A stretch of DNA of 64,000 bases from an uncultured Tateyamaria sp. (lineage in GTDB: Bacteria; Pseudomonadota; Alphaproteobacteria; Rhodobacterales; Rhodobacteraceae). This document shows positions 1 through 9,804 of this stretch, piece after piece. Each line of letters starts with the position of its first letter. Positions within the stretch are counted from its first letter, which is position 1. A model generated the notes under the pieces. The model was not told where the DNA came from, did no database searches, and saw only the letters and a list, made by a program, of their open reading frames with translations. Both the position numbers and the translations under genes were made by a program. Location of the stretch: contig CANMVD010000002.1 of assembly GCA_947501275.1 (NCBI GenBank), positions 310,001 to 374,000 of the forward strand, in the 5' to 3' direction.

Positions 1-3000
1 GATCTGTCTCACCTGTTGCGCTGGACCAGTTGTTCGCGCCGATGACCATGTATTCCGTATTGGTATCAAGCCCGACGGTGACATCGCTGTCATAGCCAAC
101 CAATGCGCCATTCTGATACACACGCAATCCATCTGCGCCAAAGCTGACGGCCAGATCATACCATTCGCCTGCCACAACAGCATCGTCGATAGTGATATGA
201 TGGGACTCGACTTCATCCTGAATGCGGACCTGCAAAGCCCCGTTTTCATTGACGTAAATCGACAGATGGCCGCCTTGGCCAAGCCCGGAGGCGTCTTTGG
301 ACAGCAAGGTTTGGAACACGCCAACCGAATTGAGTGCGAAGCCAAATGCAATTGTGCCGTTGGAGAGCGACAATGCATTGCTATGGCCCACAACCATCGG
401 AGCGCGATCGTCAGGCGTAAAGCTGTGCGTGCCTGTCATCGCAAAAACGGGGTTGAGATGCCCTGGAAGGTTGAGGTGGTTGAGGTCTTGCAGAGTTGTT
501 GGGGGGGCGATGTCGCCTGTATCTGTGCTGACGCTCAGGGGGGTGACGGCTTCGTCGAGGTCGTTGATCGTGTACACGATCCCGTAGGCCGGGCCTGCGT
601 CGTGTTCGATATCGGCCTGCGTGATCAGGTCTCCGTAGACCGTGATCGTGCCCAGCAGGTCGTCGTTATGCGCCCCGCCGCCACTGCCCTGATCCGAGTA
701 GAGCGAGATGATCGAGTGGTCCATCACCCCGTCGCCATCCGCGTCGCCGTAAGTGATCGAGGAGATCTGCGTCGTGTGGCCTTCGATCACAATCCGGTCG
801 CCCTCGGCGCGGGAGTAATCCAGCACCACGTCATTGCCGATCGCATCCACCCAGTGGTCGTGGATGTTGTCATTCTCGCCCGCAACACCGTGCCAGTTGA
901 TCGTCCCGTCCTCGCGGGTGTGCTTTTCGATGATGTAGTCCTTGGCGTTGATCAGGGTCTGGAAGTAGAAGATGTCCGCCCCTGCTCCACCTTCCAGCAC
1001 GTCATCGGCCGGGATGGGCTGATCAGGATAAAGCTTGCCATTCGTCAGCTCGTTATACGGATCGCCCTCGTCCCGGTCCGCGTCGTAATAGACGTCCGGT
1101 TCGCGCGCATCCGCCCGCGAGATCAGCAGGTCATTGCCCTCGCCGCCGCGCAGCGTGTCCTCGCCGTGGCCGCCATCGAGGATGTCGTTGCCGTTGCCGC
1201 CCACCAGCGTATCATTGCCATAGCCGCCCTGCAGGATGTCTTCGCCGCCGCGCCCGTTGAGGTAATCATCGCCCTTGCCGCCATTCAGGCCCGCATTCTC
1301 GCCCCGGCTGCCAAAGGTGTTTTCGCGCCCGTTGCCCACTTTCATAACGTCCAGAGGCGTCATCAGGTGGCCGTGTTCATTCACGCCGTACTCTGCCAGA
1401 ATGTCCTTGAACGTGTCGCTGGCGTCGTGCAGCTGCTGAAAGGTCGGAGCCAGTTCGGCCATCTGGGCGGCATGATGCGCCGTCATGCCCAGATCCGGAG
1501 CAACAACAGAGGTGACCTTGATCACGTCGGCGCTGCTCAGCTGTTCGTCAAAGATCATGACATCCGAAACGGTGCCCTCCATTTCGCCGTCCGCATCCTG
1601 ATCGGCATCGCGCCAGTGACGGGTGCCACCGATGACGAGGCTGGCATCATTGGCCGCGAGCCCGACCTTGAACTCGGGCTCTGCCGCGACAAGCTGGCCG
1701 TCCAGCCAGATCATCAGACCGTCCTCGCCAAAAGACACCGACAACGCGTAATCCTGACCGTCATCCAGGATCAGATCCGGCACCCGCAACCACTCGCGCC
1801 CGCCAGAACCGTCCTCCATCGTGACAATCAACTGCCCGTTCTCGGCCCAGACGGTGAACTGGCCCTCACCATTCCCGTCAAGATCCTTGGACACCAGCGC
1901 CATCTTGCCAAACAGCTTGTCCAACGAAAACTTCAACGAAATCGTCCCCGAAACAAGCGAAAGGGAGTCGTGGTGACCGGCTTCCATGTAGGAGCCATCG
2001 CTGCCATCGATGTGATGCTCACCCGACACGGCAAATACAGGTGTCAAACGATCCGGCAACCCGAGGTGGTTAAGGTCTTGCAGAGTTGTTGGGGGGGCGA
2101 TGTCGCCTGTATCTGTGCTGACGCTCAGGGGGGTGACGGCTTCGTCGAGGTCGTTGATCGTGTACACGATCCCGTAGGCCGGGCCTGCGTCGTGTTCGAT
2201 ATCGGCCTGCGTGATCAGGTCTCCGTAGACCGTGATCGTGCCCAGCAGGTCGTCGTTATGCGCCCCGCCGCCACTGCCCTGATCCGAGTAGAGCGAGATG
2301 ATCGAGTGGTCCATCACCCCGTCGCCATCCGCGTCGCCGTAAGTGATCGAGGAGATCTGCGTCGTGTGGCCTTCGATCACAATCCGGTCGCCCTCGGCGC
2401 GGGAGTAATCCAGCACCACGTCATTGCCGATCGCATCCACCCAGTGGTCGTGGATGTTGTCATTCTCGCCCGCAACACCGTGCCAGTTGATCGTCCCGTC
2501 CTCGCGGGTGTGCTTTTCGATGATGTAGTCCTTGGCGTTGATCAGGGTCTGGAAGTAGAAGATGTCCGCCCCTGCTCCACCTTCCAGCACGTCATCGGCC
2601 GGGATGGGCTGATCAGGATAAAGCTTGCCATTCGTCAGCTCGTTATACGGATCGCCCTCGTCCCGGTCCGCGTCGTAATAGACGTCCGGTTCGCGCGCAT
2701 CCGCCCGCGAGATCAGCAGGTCATTGCCCTCGCCGCCGCGCAGCGTGTCCTCGCCGTGGCCGCCATCGAGGATGTCGTTGCCGTTGCCGCCCACCAGCGT
2801 ATCATTGCCATAGCCGCCCTGCAGGATGTCTTCGCCGCCGCGCCCGTTGAGGTAATCATCGCCCTTGCCGCCATTCAGGCCCGCATTCTCGCCCCGGCTG
2901 CCAAAGGTGTTTTCGCGCCCGTTGCCCACTTTCATAACGTCCAGAGGCGTCATCAGGTGGCCGTGTTCATTCACGCCGTACTCTGCCAGAATGTCCTTGA

Positions 3001-3670
3001 ACGTGTCGCTGGCGTCGTGCAGCTGCTGAAAGGTCGGAGCCAGTTCGGCCATCTGGGCGGCATGATGCGCCGTCATGCCCAGATCCGGAGCAACAACAGA
3101 GGTGACCTTGATCACGTCGGCGCTGCTCAGCTGTTCGTCAAAGATCATGACATCCGAAACGGTGCCCTCCATTTCGCCGTCCGCATCCTGATCGGCATCG
3201 CGCCAGTGACGGGTGCCACCGATGACGAGGCTGGCATCATTGGCCGCGAGCCCGACCTTGAACTCGGGCTCTGCCGCGACAAGCTGGCCGTCCAGCCAGA
3301 TCATCAGACCGTCCTCGCCAAAAGACACCGACAACGCGTAATCCTGACCGTCATCCAGGATCAGATCCGGCACCCGCAACCACTCGCGCCCGCCAGAACC
3401 GTCCTCCATCGTGACAATCAACTGCCCGTTCTCGGCCCAGACGGTGAACTGGCCCTCACCATTCCCGTCAAGATCCTTGGACACCAGCGCCATCTTGCCA
3501 AACAGCTTGTCCAACGAAAACTTCAACGAAATCGTCCCCGAAACAAGCGAAAGGGAGTCGTGGTGCGCCACATCCACAGGATTAGCCCCACTACCGTCAA
3601 AGTTGTATTGCTGCAAATTCTGATAGACGAGATGTTGGGCAAGATTTCCCAGATCTGGATTGGTTGGCAT
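1..3670 (-). CDS. Giant LamG/RTX-repeat secreted protein (partial, 3' end outside window)
   Basis: The minus strand is open from an ATG at 3670 to the left edge, at least 1,223 codons. AGGAG lies 10 nt upstream of the ATG. The N-terminus is followed by a LamG/concanavalin-A-like domain (about residues 25-190, with LSLVSGTISLKF and LMIWLDGQLVAAEP), then nonapeptide RTX repeats such as GGYGNDTLVGGNGNDILDGG, then a spacer with many Asp and Gly. This whole 530-residue module then occurs a second time, and a divergent third LamG (LSLSNGTIAFGFAL) begins before the edge. RTX repeats bind calcium and usually mark proteins exported by type I secretion; LamG often binds glycans. No signal peptide is seen, as expected for that route. 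The C-terminus is not visible. A role in adhesion or surface attachment is inference. Confidence 0.88.
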   Translation of the reverse strand, partial: MPTNPDLGNLAQHLVYQNLQQYNFDGSGANPVDVAHHDSLSLVSGTISLKFSLDKLFGKMALVSKDLDGNGEGQFTVWAENGQLIVTMEDGSGGREWLRVPDLILDDGQDYALSVSFGEDGLMIWLDGQLVAAEPEFKVGLAANDASLVIGGTRHWRDADQDADGEMEGTVSDVMIFDEQLSSADVIKVTSVVAPDLGMTAHHAAQMAELAPTFQQLHDASDTFKDILAEYGVNEHGHLMTPLDVMKVGNGRENTFGSRGENAGLNGGKGDDYLNGRGGEDILQGGYGNDTLVGGNGNDILDGGHGEDTLRGGEGNDLLISRADAREPDVYYDADRDEGDPYNELTNGKLYPDQPIPADDVLEGGAGADIFYFQTLINAKDYIIEKHTREDGTINWHGVAGENDNIHDHWVDAIGNDVVLDYSRAEGDRIVIEGHTTQISSITYGDADGDGVMDHSIISLYSDQGSGGGAHNDDLLGTITVYGDLITQADIEHDAGPAYGIVYTINDLDEAVTPLSVSTDTGDIAPPTTLQDLNHLGLPDRLTPVFAVSGEHHIDGSDGSYMEAGHHDSLSLVSGTISLKFSLDKLFGKMALVSKDLDGNGEGQFTVWAENGQLIVTMEDGSGGREWLRVPDLILDDGQDYALSVSFGEDGLMIWLDGQLVAAEPEFKVGLAANDASLVIGGTRHWRDADQDADGEMEGTVSDVMIFDEQLSSADVIKVTSVVAPDLGMTAHHAAQMAELAPTFQQLHDASDTFKDILAEYGVNEHGHLMTPLDVMKVGNGRENTFGSRGENAGLNGGKGDDYLNGRGGEDILQGGYGNDTLVGGNGNDILDGGHGEDTLRGGEGNDLLISRADAREPDVYYDADRDEGDPYNELTNGKLYPDQPIPADDVLEGGAGADIFYFQTLINAKDYIIEKHTREDGTINWHGVAGENDNIHDHWVDAIGNDVVLDYSRAEGDRIVIEGHTTQISSITYGDADGDGVMDHSIISLYSDQGSGGGAHNDDLLGTITVYGDLITQADIEHDAGPAYGIVYTINDLDEAVTPLSVSTDTGDIAPPTTLQDLNHLNLPGHLNPVFAMTGTHSFTPDDRAPMVVGHSNALSLSNGTIAFGFALNSVGVFQTLLSKDASGLGQGGHLSIYVNENGALQVRIQDEVESHHITIDDAVVAGEWYDLAVSFGADGLRVYQNGALVGYDSDVTVGLDTNTEYMVIGANNWSSATGETD
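483..1975. repeat. Long direct repeat, copy A (1,493 bp)
   Basis: This copy matches 2073-3565 base for base as far as I can read, at an offset of exactly 1,590 bp (530 codons), so the reading frame is kept. It encodes one LamG-RTX module of the large secreted protein. Flanks differ immediately outside: on the left, tgaggtcttg here against taaggtcttg in the other copy; on the right, tggtgaccgg against tggtgcgcca. Confidence 0.95.
2073..3565. repeat. Long direct repeat, copy B (1,493 bp)
   Basis: Second copy of the 483-1975 unit, in the same orientation. It lies at the N-terminal end of the encoded protein. The absence of visible synonymous differences points to a very recent duplication, gene conversion, or an assembly artefact. 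Confidence 0.95.
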
Positions 3671-4249
3671 CGCGTTTTGACTCCTGGCTTTTCTGATCCG
3701 ATATCGCTGAGATGTGGCAACAACGCGGCTAATTTATGGTTACCGCGACACAAAGACTTGTGACTGACAAACACTCTTCGCCTAATCTAGAACGCTGTTT
3801 TTAAGTGGAAAAAATTCGTTTTACGGCCAAATGAGCCAAGTTGCGGCGGATTTTTGCCGGGCCTGACAGATGAGATCAGCGACAATCGGCCAATTTTGGA
3901 GCGCGCAAGAGGCCATACAGAATTTATGGACGCAAATGCTGTGATGGCCGCCCGTGGAATTCTACCCTGAATTGGATTTACGAGTGTCGTCACACGTTGC
4001 ACCGGCGGGGGTGATGACATTTCGACCTGGCACGCCGCCCGAAGTCACCGACGACCAGATAATGCTGTGAAGTCGCGCCTGTGCCGCATTCCACCAGTTT
4101 CGGATCGCGCAACCGATGCGTCCGAAAGGCCTCCCCCAAACGGGCGATTGCAGTCTTATCTGATTGCCAAGTGGGATGGATGTCAGGCACCCTCTTTGCC
4201 AGATGCTCTTTTGAACCACATCCGCACTGTCCAAAAGGATATGCCTGCA
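3671..4249. other. Intergenic region between divergent genes
   Basis: About 580 bp separate the divergent RTX gene and the oxidoreductase gene. Bases near 3770-3840 are AT-richer than their surroundings and could hold promoters. Short open frames here have no recognisable protein content. Confidence 0.5.
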
Positions 4250-5527
4250 ATGCCACAATCATGCCTGTCTGATCAGCTCGCACTGCCATGCGGCACCCAC
4301 CTGCGAAACCGGTTTGCCAAAAGCGCCATGACGGAGGCGATGGCCGGATCATCCGATGCGCCTACGCATGGGCATAGCACACTCTATCAGCGCTGGTCCG
4401 ATGGGGGGCTCGCCGTGCAGATCACAGGCAACGTCATGGTTGATCGGCGCTATCTTGAGCGACCGGGGAATGTAGTGATCGAGGACGAACGCGATTTGGA
4501 TACGTTAAAGGCGTGGGCGCAAGCCGCGAAATCGGGGGGCTGTCAAGTTTGGATGCAGATAAGCCATCCCGGACGGCAATGCCCGATAGTGGTAAACACG
4601 CGTCCCCTGTCCCCATCGGACGAGAAGCTGCGCATTCTGGGTCTGTTCGGCAAGCCCCGAGCGATGTCGCGTAAAGACATCGAAGACGCTATCGCCCGAT
4701 ATGCAGAAACGGCGCGTATTGCGCAGAAAGCCGGATTTGACGGCGTGCAGATACATGCCGCGCATGGCTATCTCGTCAGTCAATTCCTGTCCCCGATCAC
4801 CAATCAGCGACGCGATGAATGGGGGGGATCGGTTGAAAACCGCGCCCGTTTTTTGCGTACTGTTTACGGAGCGGTACGAAACGCTGTGGGGTCAGACTTC
4901 CCTGTCGCTGTGAAACTGAATTCAGCAGACTTTCAGAAAGGCGGATTCACGATTGAAGACAGTGCACAGGTTGCGCGCTGGCTGGAAGAGGACGGTATTG
5001 ATCTGATCGAACTCTCCGGCGGGACTTATGAACAAATGAGCTTTGTGAACGGCGCGCAGGGACCGCAGCGCGACAGTACGGTCAAACGAGAGGCCTATTT
5101 CCTTGAATATGCGCGCGAAGTCCGCAAAGCGGTATCTGTGCCCCTGATGGTCACGGGGGGGTTTCGCAGCGTTGCCGCAATGGAGCGAGCCGTCACAGAG
5201 GACGGTATCGATATGATCGGATTGGCCCGCCCGTTGTGTATTCAACCGCGCGCTGCGACGCAGATACTGGACGGTGAGATCCACACCATTGGCATCGAAG
5301 AAGACGGGTTGGTCATCGGCCGAGGCCGGTTTGGGGTGAATGCGCAAAACTGGCTGGTAAACCTGATCAATACGGTATCGCGGGTCGAGTACTATGCCTT
5401 TCAGATGACGCGGATGTCGCGCGGTCTCGATCCTCAAACCCACGCACGCAATAACGCACTTGGGTATTTTCTGTGGTACCTCGGCAGAACAACGGCCTTG
5501 GGTGTGCGGCGCAAATTCGTGCGCTGA
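4250..5527 (+). CDS. Old Yellow Enzyme family NADH:flavin oxidoreductase
   Basis: A 425-residue FMN-dependent ene-reductase/2,4-dienoyl-CoA-reductase-type TIM barrel. The N-terminus (LRNRFAKSAMTEAMA) is the usual OYE start, and IHAAHGYLVSQFLSP followed by DEWGGSVENRARF is the family's conserved block with the substrate-binding His pair and phosphate-binding region. SGGTYEQ and VTGGFRS fit later barrel strands. The frame stays open upstream to 4067, but the homologous part begins at 4250. AAGGA lies 10 nt before that ATG, and an alternative ATG at 4241 is too close to it. There is no 4Fe-4S dehydrogenase domain, so this is the short OYE form. The substrate cannot be told from sequence. It stands alone between two RTX genes. 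Confidence 0.88.
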   Translation: MPQSCLSDQLALPCGTHLRNRFAKSAMTEAMAGSSDAPTHGHSTLYQRWSDGGLAVQITGNVMVDRRYLERPGNVVIEDERDLDTLKAWAQAAKSGGCQVWMQISHPGRQCPIVVNTRPLSPSDEKLRILGLFGKPRAMSRKDIEDAIARYAETARIAQKAGFDGVQIHAAHGYLVSQFLSPITNQRRDEWGGSVENRARFLRTVYGAVRNAVGSDFPVAVKLNSADFQKGGFTIEDSAQVARWLEEDGIDLIELSGGTYEQMSFVNGAQGPQRDSTVKREAYFLEYAREVRKAVSVPLMVTGGFRSVAAMERAVTEDGIDMIGLARPLCIQPRAATQILDGEIHTIGIEEDGLVIGRGRFGVNAQNWLVNLINTVSRVEYYAFQMTRMSRGLDPQTHARNNALGYFLWYLGRTTALGVRRKFVR

Positions 5528-5589
5528 CCATCGCGATTGATTGTGCAACAGCACGCGGGCGCCATCCATCCAGCATCGTGCTGGGCTCC

Positions 5590-8500
5590 TTAGCGCATGA
5601 CCGCGGACATGTCCCGCAAGTGCGACGGCAACCGCCTCCACCCCGAGAAGGGGCGCGCATGGAGTCCGTAGGCTTGCGGCGCACCAAAGCTGGTCAAATC
5701 AGGGAACAACTCAAACACTTCCGTCTTGGCTTCGCTTGGCAAGGCATTCAACGCGAATTTGCCGGGATACAGGCTTTCTGCGGGGGCATCCTGTGCAAAG
5801 ATGATCTGATGCGATTCAAAGAGCAAATGGTAGTAGCTGACGGAGCGCCGCCCGGCCATCACGCGGGCCTGACCGCCCGGCAATGCGGCCAAATGCTTGG
5901 CGCGCACCAGCACTTCATCCCCGTCACGTCGCAACAGCACACCGTGTTGTGGCGAGACCAACAGTGGCGCGGTGCCCCCCGTAAGATCCGGCGAAACAAA
6001 CACGGGTTTGAGATGAGGATTGGCGCCAAGTTCATTCTGCCCAAGGGTGCGCTGCCCGATCCACGCAACGCGCTGAAGGCCATTGTCGCGGGTTTGGATC
6101 ATATCACCGGCGCGCAATGTTTCGATAGGGCGCGCACCGTTCTGCGTGGTGATCAAGGTCCCCTTCACAAAACACACGACGCCCGTGTTGTCGCTGGAAA
6201 AGCTGTCGCGGTTCGCCCCCTGGAACGTCAGACTGTCGCCAGATCCGAATTGGTGATTGTCGGAATAGTCGGCCCCGTCGACACCGTCATTGGATTGGTT
6301 GAGCACGCCGTCATCGTCGAAGTCCGCGCGCAATTCGCCCATACTGTCGTAGAAATTTGACAGGTCGATGAAGTCGTTATTGGTGGTGTCACCATCCCCC
6401 AGCGTACCGGAATTGCCGGTGTTGAAGTCGGTGATCGTATCCGCGCCATCCCCCACGTTATAGACGAATACATCGTCGCCGTCGCCGCCCGTAAGGGTGT
6501 CATCACCCGCGCCACCTTCCAGCGTGTCAGCTTCGTTGCCCGCATCAAGGCTGTCATTGTCGGCCCCGCCACTCAGCGTGTCGTTGCCCTGCCCGCCAAT
6601 AAGGGTGTCGTTCCCGCTGCCGCCTTCGATGCTGTCGTCACCGTAATCCCCATCAATACTATCATTGCCACTGCCAGCATCGATGGTGTCGCCGCCGCGC
6701 CCGCCAAAAACGGTATCATCGCCGCCACCAGTCGCGACATTTATGCCCGGCTGATCCCCCGTCAATCCGGGCCACTGCCCTGTCGCGTCAATGACGTCCG
6801 CTTGATCAGTAGTGATCACATGCTCAATCTCGGTGAACGAGATCGTGTCGGTGCCGTCCGTGATGGTGCCCTGTTCGTCACCTGTAAAGGTGACGGTCAC
6901 GGGCCCCGTCATCGTGCTCAGGTCGATCGTATCGTAGTCGCGGTCACTTGAATCCGTTGTGCCTTCGCCGCCAGTGATCGAGTCATTGCCAAACCCATCC
7001 TCGATGATGAAGGTGTCGGCATCCGCGCCCCCCTCCATGGTGTCATCGCCAGTTCCGCCGCGCAGCGTATCTTCACCGCCCGTGGCGACAATACTGTCAT
7101 TTCCCGCGCCGCCATCCAGACTGTCATCACCGTCCGAGTTTTTCAGTGTGTCATTGCCTGCCCCGCCCATCAGCGTGTCATTGCCAAGACCGGTCATCAG
7201 GACGTCGTTGCCGTCACCCCCTTCGATGAAGTCGTCGCCGCCCCCGCCATAGATTGTGTCGTCGCCACTGCCACCCAACAGCGTGTCGTTGCCACTGCTC
7301 CAGCCCGATTGAACATCGCCCGATGTGGCCATGGGATAGCCGTTGGCGGATTGGTCGGTAAAGGAAGCACCTTCGGGATCGGCGACCCAGTTGGCCACGA
7401 GGTTGGGGTCAGACGTGTCGGCCACGGGGGCAAAGGTGGTGTCCAGGATCTCGGACGGCGTGCGCACATCGTCATAGAGCCGAACACCGTAAATGGTGCC
7501 GTCAAGGCTCTGGTTGGACGCGAAACCGCCCCCAACCACGTCCTGGTCCTGCGCAAGGGCCACCGTGCCGCCCTGAACAAGTGTCTCACCGGCCTGCAAA
7601 ACGCCGCTATGCGCGGAAGCGCCGTCAACGAAAACCTCGATCGCGCCGGTGCTGCTGTCCCATGTCACCGCCAGCGTGTGCATGTTGCCATCAAAGAGGC
7701 TGCTTGATGGGACCGTGGTGTTGTAGTTGACACCGTTGATTTCGACGCGCAGCGTTCCGCTCTGTTCGTTGATGCGAAATGTATCGTCCTCGCCGGCAGT
7801 GGCGTAGGAGAAGAGGGTCGGCAAATCCGTGAGGTTGTCACTTGCAAAGGTGATTTCAACAGTCAGCTGCGTCGCTGGAAAGTCGGTGATGTTGGAGGCC
7901 AGTGCCACCCCATCGTTGCCTGTCTCGTTGAATGTAACGCCGGCCAAATCACCCAGCAGCAGGTCATTGTCGTCGCCACCATCAAGGCTGTCACCATCGG
8001 TGCCACCCATCAATGTGTCGTTGCCCTCGCCACCTTCGAGCGTGTCTTGTCCCTGGGTCGCAACGATCAGGTCATCGCCGGTGCCCCCCACGAGGCTGTC
8101 GTCGCCTGCGGCATTCATCAGGGTATCGTTGCCCTCGCCGCCGATGGCAGTGTCCTGACCGTCACCGGTCTTGAGAAAGTCGTCACCATCACCACCGTCG
8201 AGCAGGTCAGACCCTGTACCACCGGTAATCACATCAGACCCTGCACCACCCAATACGGTGTCGTTGCCCACGCCACCGTCAATCTGGTCGTCGCCGTCTT
8301 CGCCCAGAATCGTGTCGTCACCCGCGTCGCCAGAAATCGTATCGCTGCCAATCCCGCCAAAGATTTCATCGACACCGTCGCCTCCAGACAGGCTGTCGTT
8401 GAATTCCGAGGCCAGGATCGGATTTTCAAAGGTGATTTCCGTGATGAAAAAATCCGAGCCATCCGATCCGTCAGTCTGAGGCAGACCACGCAAGATGATC

Positions 8501-9804
8501 TGGTCGAACTGACCAAGGCCGCTCAGGTCAATTGTCCCACTGCCTGAATTAAAACCGGATTCCGTGAACGTGGCTTGGGCAACTAGTGTCCCATTGTCAT
8601 AAACCGACCACTGCGCCTGTTCGCCGTAGCTGCCGCTGTAAAGAGTGGCAAAGGTTACGGAAGCATTGTCGATGGGCGCATCGAAATCGACAATCAGCTC
8701 TTCAGAAAGCCCAGATTGCAGATCGAAACCCGTTTGCTCGTGCACGTTGCTGTCGGTGTCCGAAATGGATCCACCCGCACCGAACCCGCCCCACCTGACG
8801 TCGATGTTGTCGACACTGGCCTCGGTGAGCGCACCGTTTTCGACATTGCGCGCAGACACTCTGAACCCGGACGAGGTATCGGACAAGTTACTGGCATTGA
8901 TGGTGGTAAAAACCGGCTCCGGTGTTTCTGAAATACCATCGCCATGAATCTGATCGTCACCTGCACCGCCAAGGATGGTGTCGGACCCATCACCGCCATG
9001 GATTGTATCCGCCCCGTCGCCCGCATCCACCACGTCATCGCCAAGTCCGGTCAGAACGCTGTCAGCACCGGATGTGACGGCATCACCGTCGACATCCAGA
9101 TCCAGGCCCAGAATAGAGACCGAGAAATTGTCATCTCCGCCAGTGCCGTCCACGGTGCCATTTTGAAAGTTGGGCACGCCGTTTTCGAGCGGCAAGACAA
9201 AGGTCCCGTCCTCGTCCCCACCCCCGAAATCGTTGTCTTGATACGCGACCAAATCCTGAGGCTGGCCAGACCCATCCAGAGGATAATCAGCGCCTTGTCC
9301 GTCTGTGATCCCTGTGACCGCAGAGCTGCCACCACTTTGATGCCACCCGATGTCTTCGTAGATAAATTCAACGTCGACATTGCCTTCGCCTGCATCTTTC
9401 AGGACGACTTGATAGGTATTTGTGCCCGCACCATCGTAAGGGGCAACCTCGTGCCACGTGATGGTGACTGTTCCGGCATCGGGATCCAGATCCCAATAGA
9501 TTTCCCCACCATTGTTCACATTGTGGTCCGTCCAGAACGCCGCAATGGCGGGTTGCCCCAACTCACCAAGGCTGTCGCCAGAATAGTCAGTGCTGGGGCC
9601 GTTAAAGCTGATCACTCCGTTCGCGTTGATGTAGATCGAGGAATAGCTTTGGTCGAAAAACTTGAGGCCACTGCTGCCGAAAACAGACGAAATATCGACT
9701 TCGACACTGCCGTCGATGTTATCGCCCGCCGCCTTTGTTGCCGAGGTGAAGACACCTTCGCCCAGCCCCGCCGGGCCGCCCAGTAGTGAATTGATCGAAG
9801 CCAT
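5590..9804 (-). CDS. NIDO-RTX-LamG-Hint multidomain secreted protein
   Basis: A 1,404-residue protein. The start at 9804 gives MASINSLLGGPAG; a weak G-rich Shine-Dalgarno (GGGGGG) precedes it, and the longer open frame upstream to 9930 has Cys/His-rich non-family sequence. Domain order: a nidogen-like (NIDO) domain at about 20-200 (YINANGVISFNGP, GTNTYQVVLKDAG), RTX calcium-binding nonapeptides in several blocks, a LamG domain near the middle (RINEQSGTLRVEINGVNY, HTLAVTWDSSTGAIEVFVDG), more RTX repeats, and a C-terminal Hint_2 domain (about the last 200 residues) starting VVCFVKGTLITT with the nucleophilic Cys and containing a LVSPQHGVLL motif. RTX implies type I secretion; Hint domains catalyse N-S acyl shift chemistry, and in this family probably act in autoprocessing. 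That role here is inference. Confidence 0.9.
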   Translation of the reverse strand: MASINSLLGGPAGLGEGVFTSATKAAGDNIDGSVEVDISSVFGSSGLKFFDQSYSSIYINANGVISFNGPSTDYSGDSLGELGQPAIAAFWTDHNVNNGGEIYWDLDPDAGTVTITWHEVAPYDGAGTNTYQVVLKDAGEGNVDVEFIYEDIGWHQSGGSSAVTGITDGQGADYPLDGSGQPQDLVAYQDNDFGGGDEDGTFVLPLENGVPNFQNGTVDGTGGDDNFSVSILGLDLDVDGDAVTSGADSVLTGLGDDVVDAGDGADTIHGGDGSDTILGGAGDDQIHGDGISETPEPVFTTINASNLSDTSSGFRVSARNVENGALTEASVDNIDVRWGGFGAGGSISDTDSNVHEQTGFDLQSGLSEELIVDFDAPIDNASVTFATLYSGSYGEQAQWSVYDNGTLVAQATFTESGFNSGSGTIDLSGLGQFDQIILRGLPQTDGSDGSDFFITEITFENPILASEFNDSLSGGDGVDEIFGGIGSDTISGDAGDDTILGEDGDDQIDGGVGNDTVLGGAGSDVITGGTGSDLLDGGDGDDFLKTGDGQDTAIGGEGNDTLMNAAGDDSLVGGTGDDLIVATQGQDTLEGGEGNDTLMGGTDGDSLDGGDDNDLLLGDLAGVTFNETGNDGVALASNITDFPATQLTVEITFASDNLTDLPTLFSYATAGEDDTFRINEQSGTLRVEINGVNYNTTVPSSSLFDGNMHTLAVTWDSSTGAIEVFVDGASAHSGVLQAGETLVQGGTVALAQDQDVVGGGFASNQSLDGTIYGVRLYDDVRTPSEILDTTFAPVADTSDPNLVANWVADPEGASFTDQSANGYPMATSGDVQSGWSSGNDTLLGGSGDDTIYGGGGDDFIEGGDGNDVLMTGLGNDTLMGGAGNDTLKNSDGDDSLDGGAGNDSIVATGGEDTLRGGTGDDTMEGGADADTFIIEDGFGNDSITGGEGTTDSSDRDYDTIDLSTMTGPVTVTFTGDEQGTITDGTDTISFTEIEHVITTDQADVIDATGQWPGLTGDQPGINVATGGGDDTVFGGRGGDTIDAGSGNDSIDGDYGDDSIEGGSGNDTLIGGQGNDTLSGGADNDSLDAGNEADTLEGGAGDDTLTGGDGDDVFVYNVGDGADTITDFNTGNSGTLGDGDTTNNDFIDLSNFYDSMGELRADFDDDGVLNQSNDGVDGADYSDNHQFGSGDSLTFQGANRDSFSSDNTGVVCFVKGTLITTQNGARPIETLRAGDMIQTRDNGLQRVAWIGQRTLGQNELGANPHLKPVFVSPDLTGGTAPLLVSPQHGVLLRRDGDEVLVRAKHLAALPGGQARVMAGRRSVSYYHLLFESHQIIFAQDAPAESLYPGKFALNALPSEAKTEVFELFPDLTSFGAPQAYGLHARPFSGWRRLPSHLRDMSAVMR

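Noticed and set aside
197-3763. Long plus-strand open frame of 1,188 codons
   Set aside because: It is the complement of the LamG/RTX gene. Its translation is low-complexity Val/Ala/His-rich, whereas the minus strand gives clear LamG and RTX motifs.
4067-4249. Upstream extension of the Old Yellow Enzyme frame
   Set aside because: The extra 61 residues do not look like the family, and the good ribosome site is at 4250.
6420-8400. Regular repeats in the Hint/RTX gene as non-coding repeat array
   Set aside because: They are the coding footprint of RTX nonapeptides.
8944-9786. Plus-strand open frame opposite the Hint/RTX gene
   Set aside because: It arises from the complement of Gly/Asp-rich RTX codons and lacks any recognisable domain.
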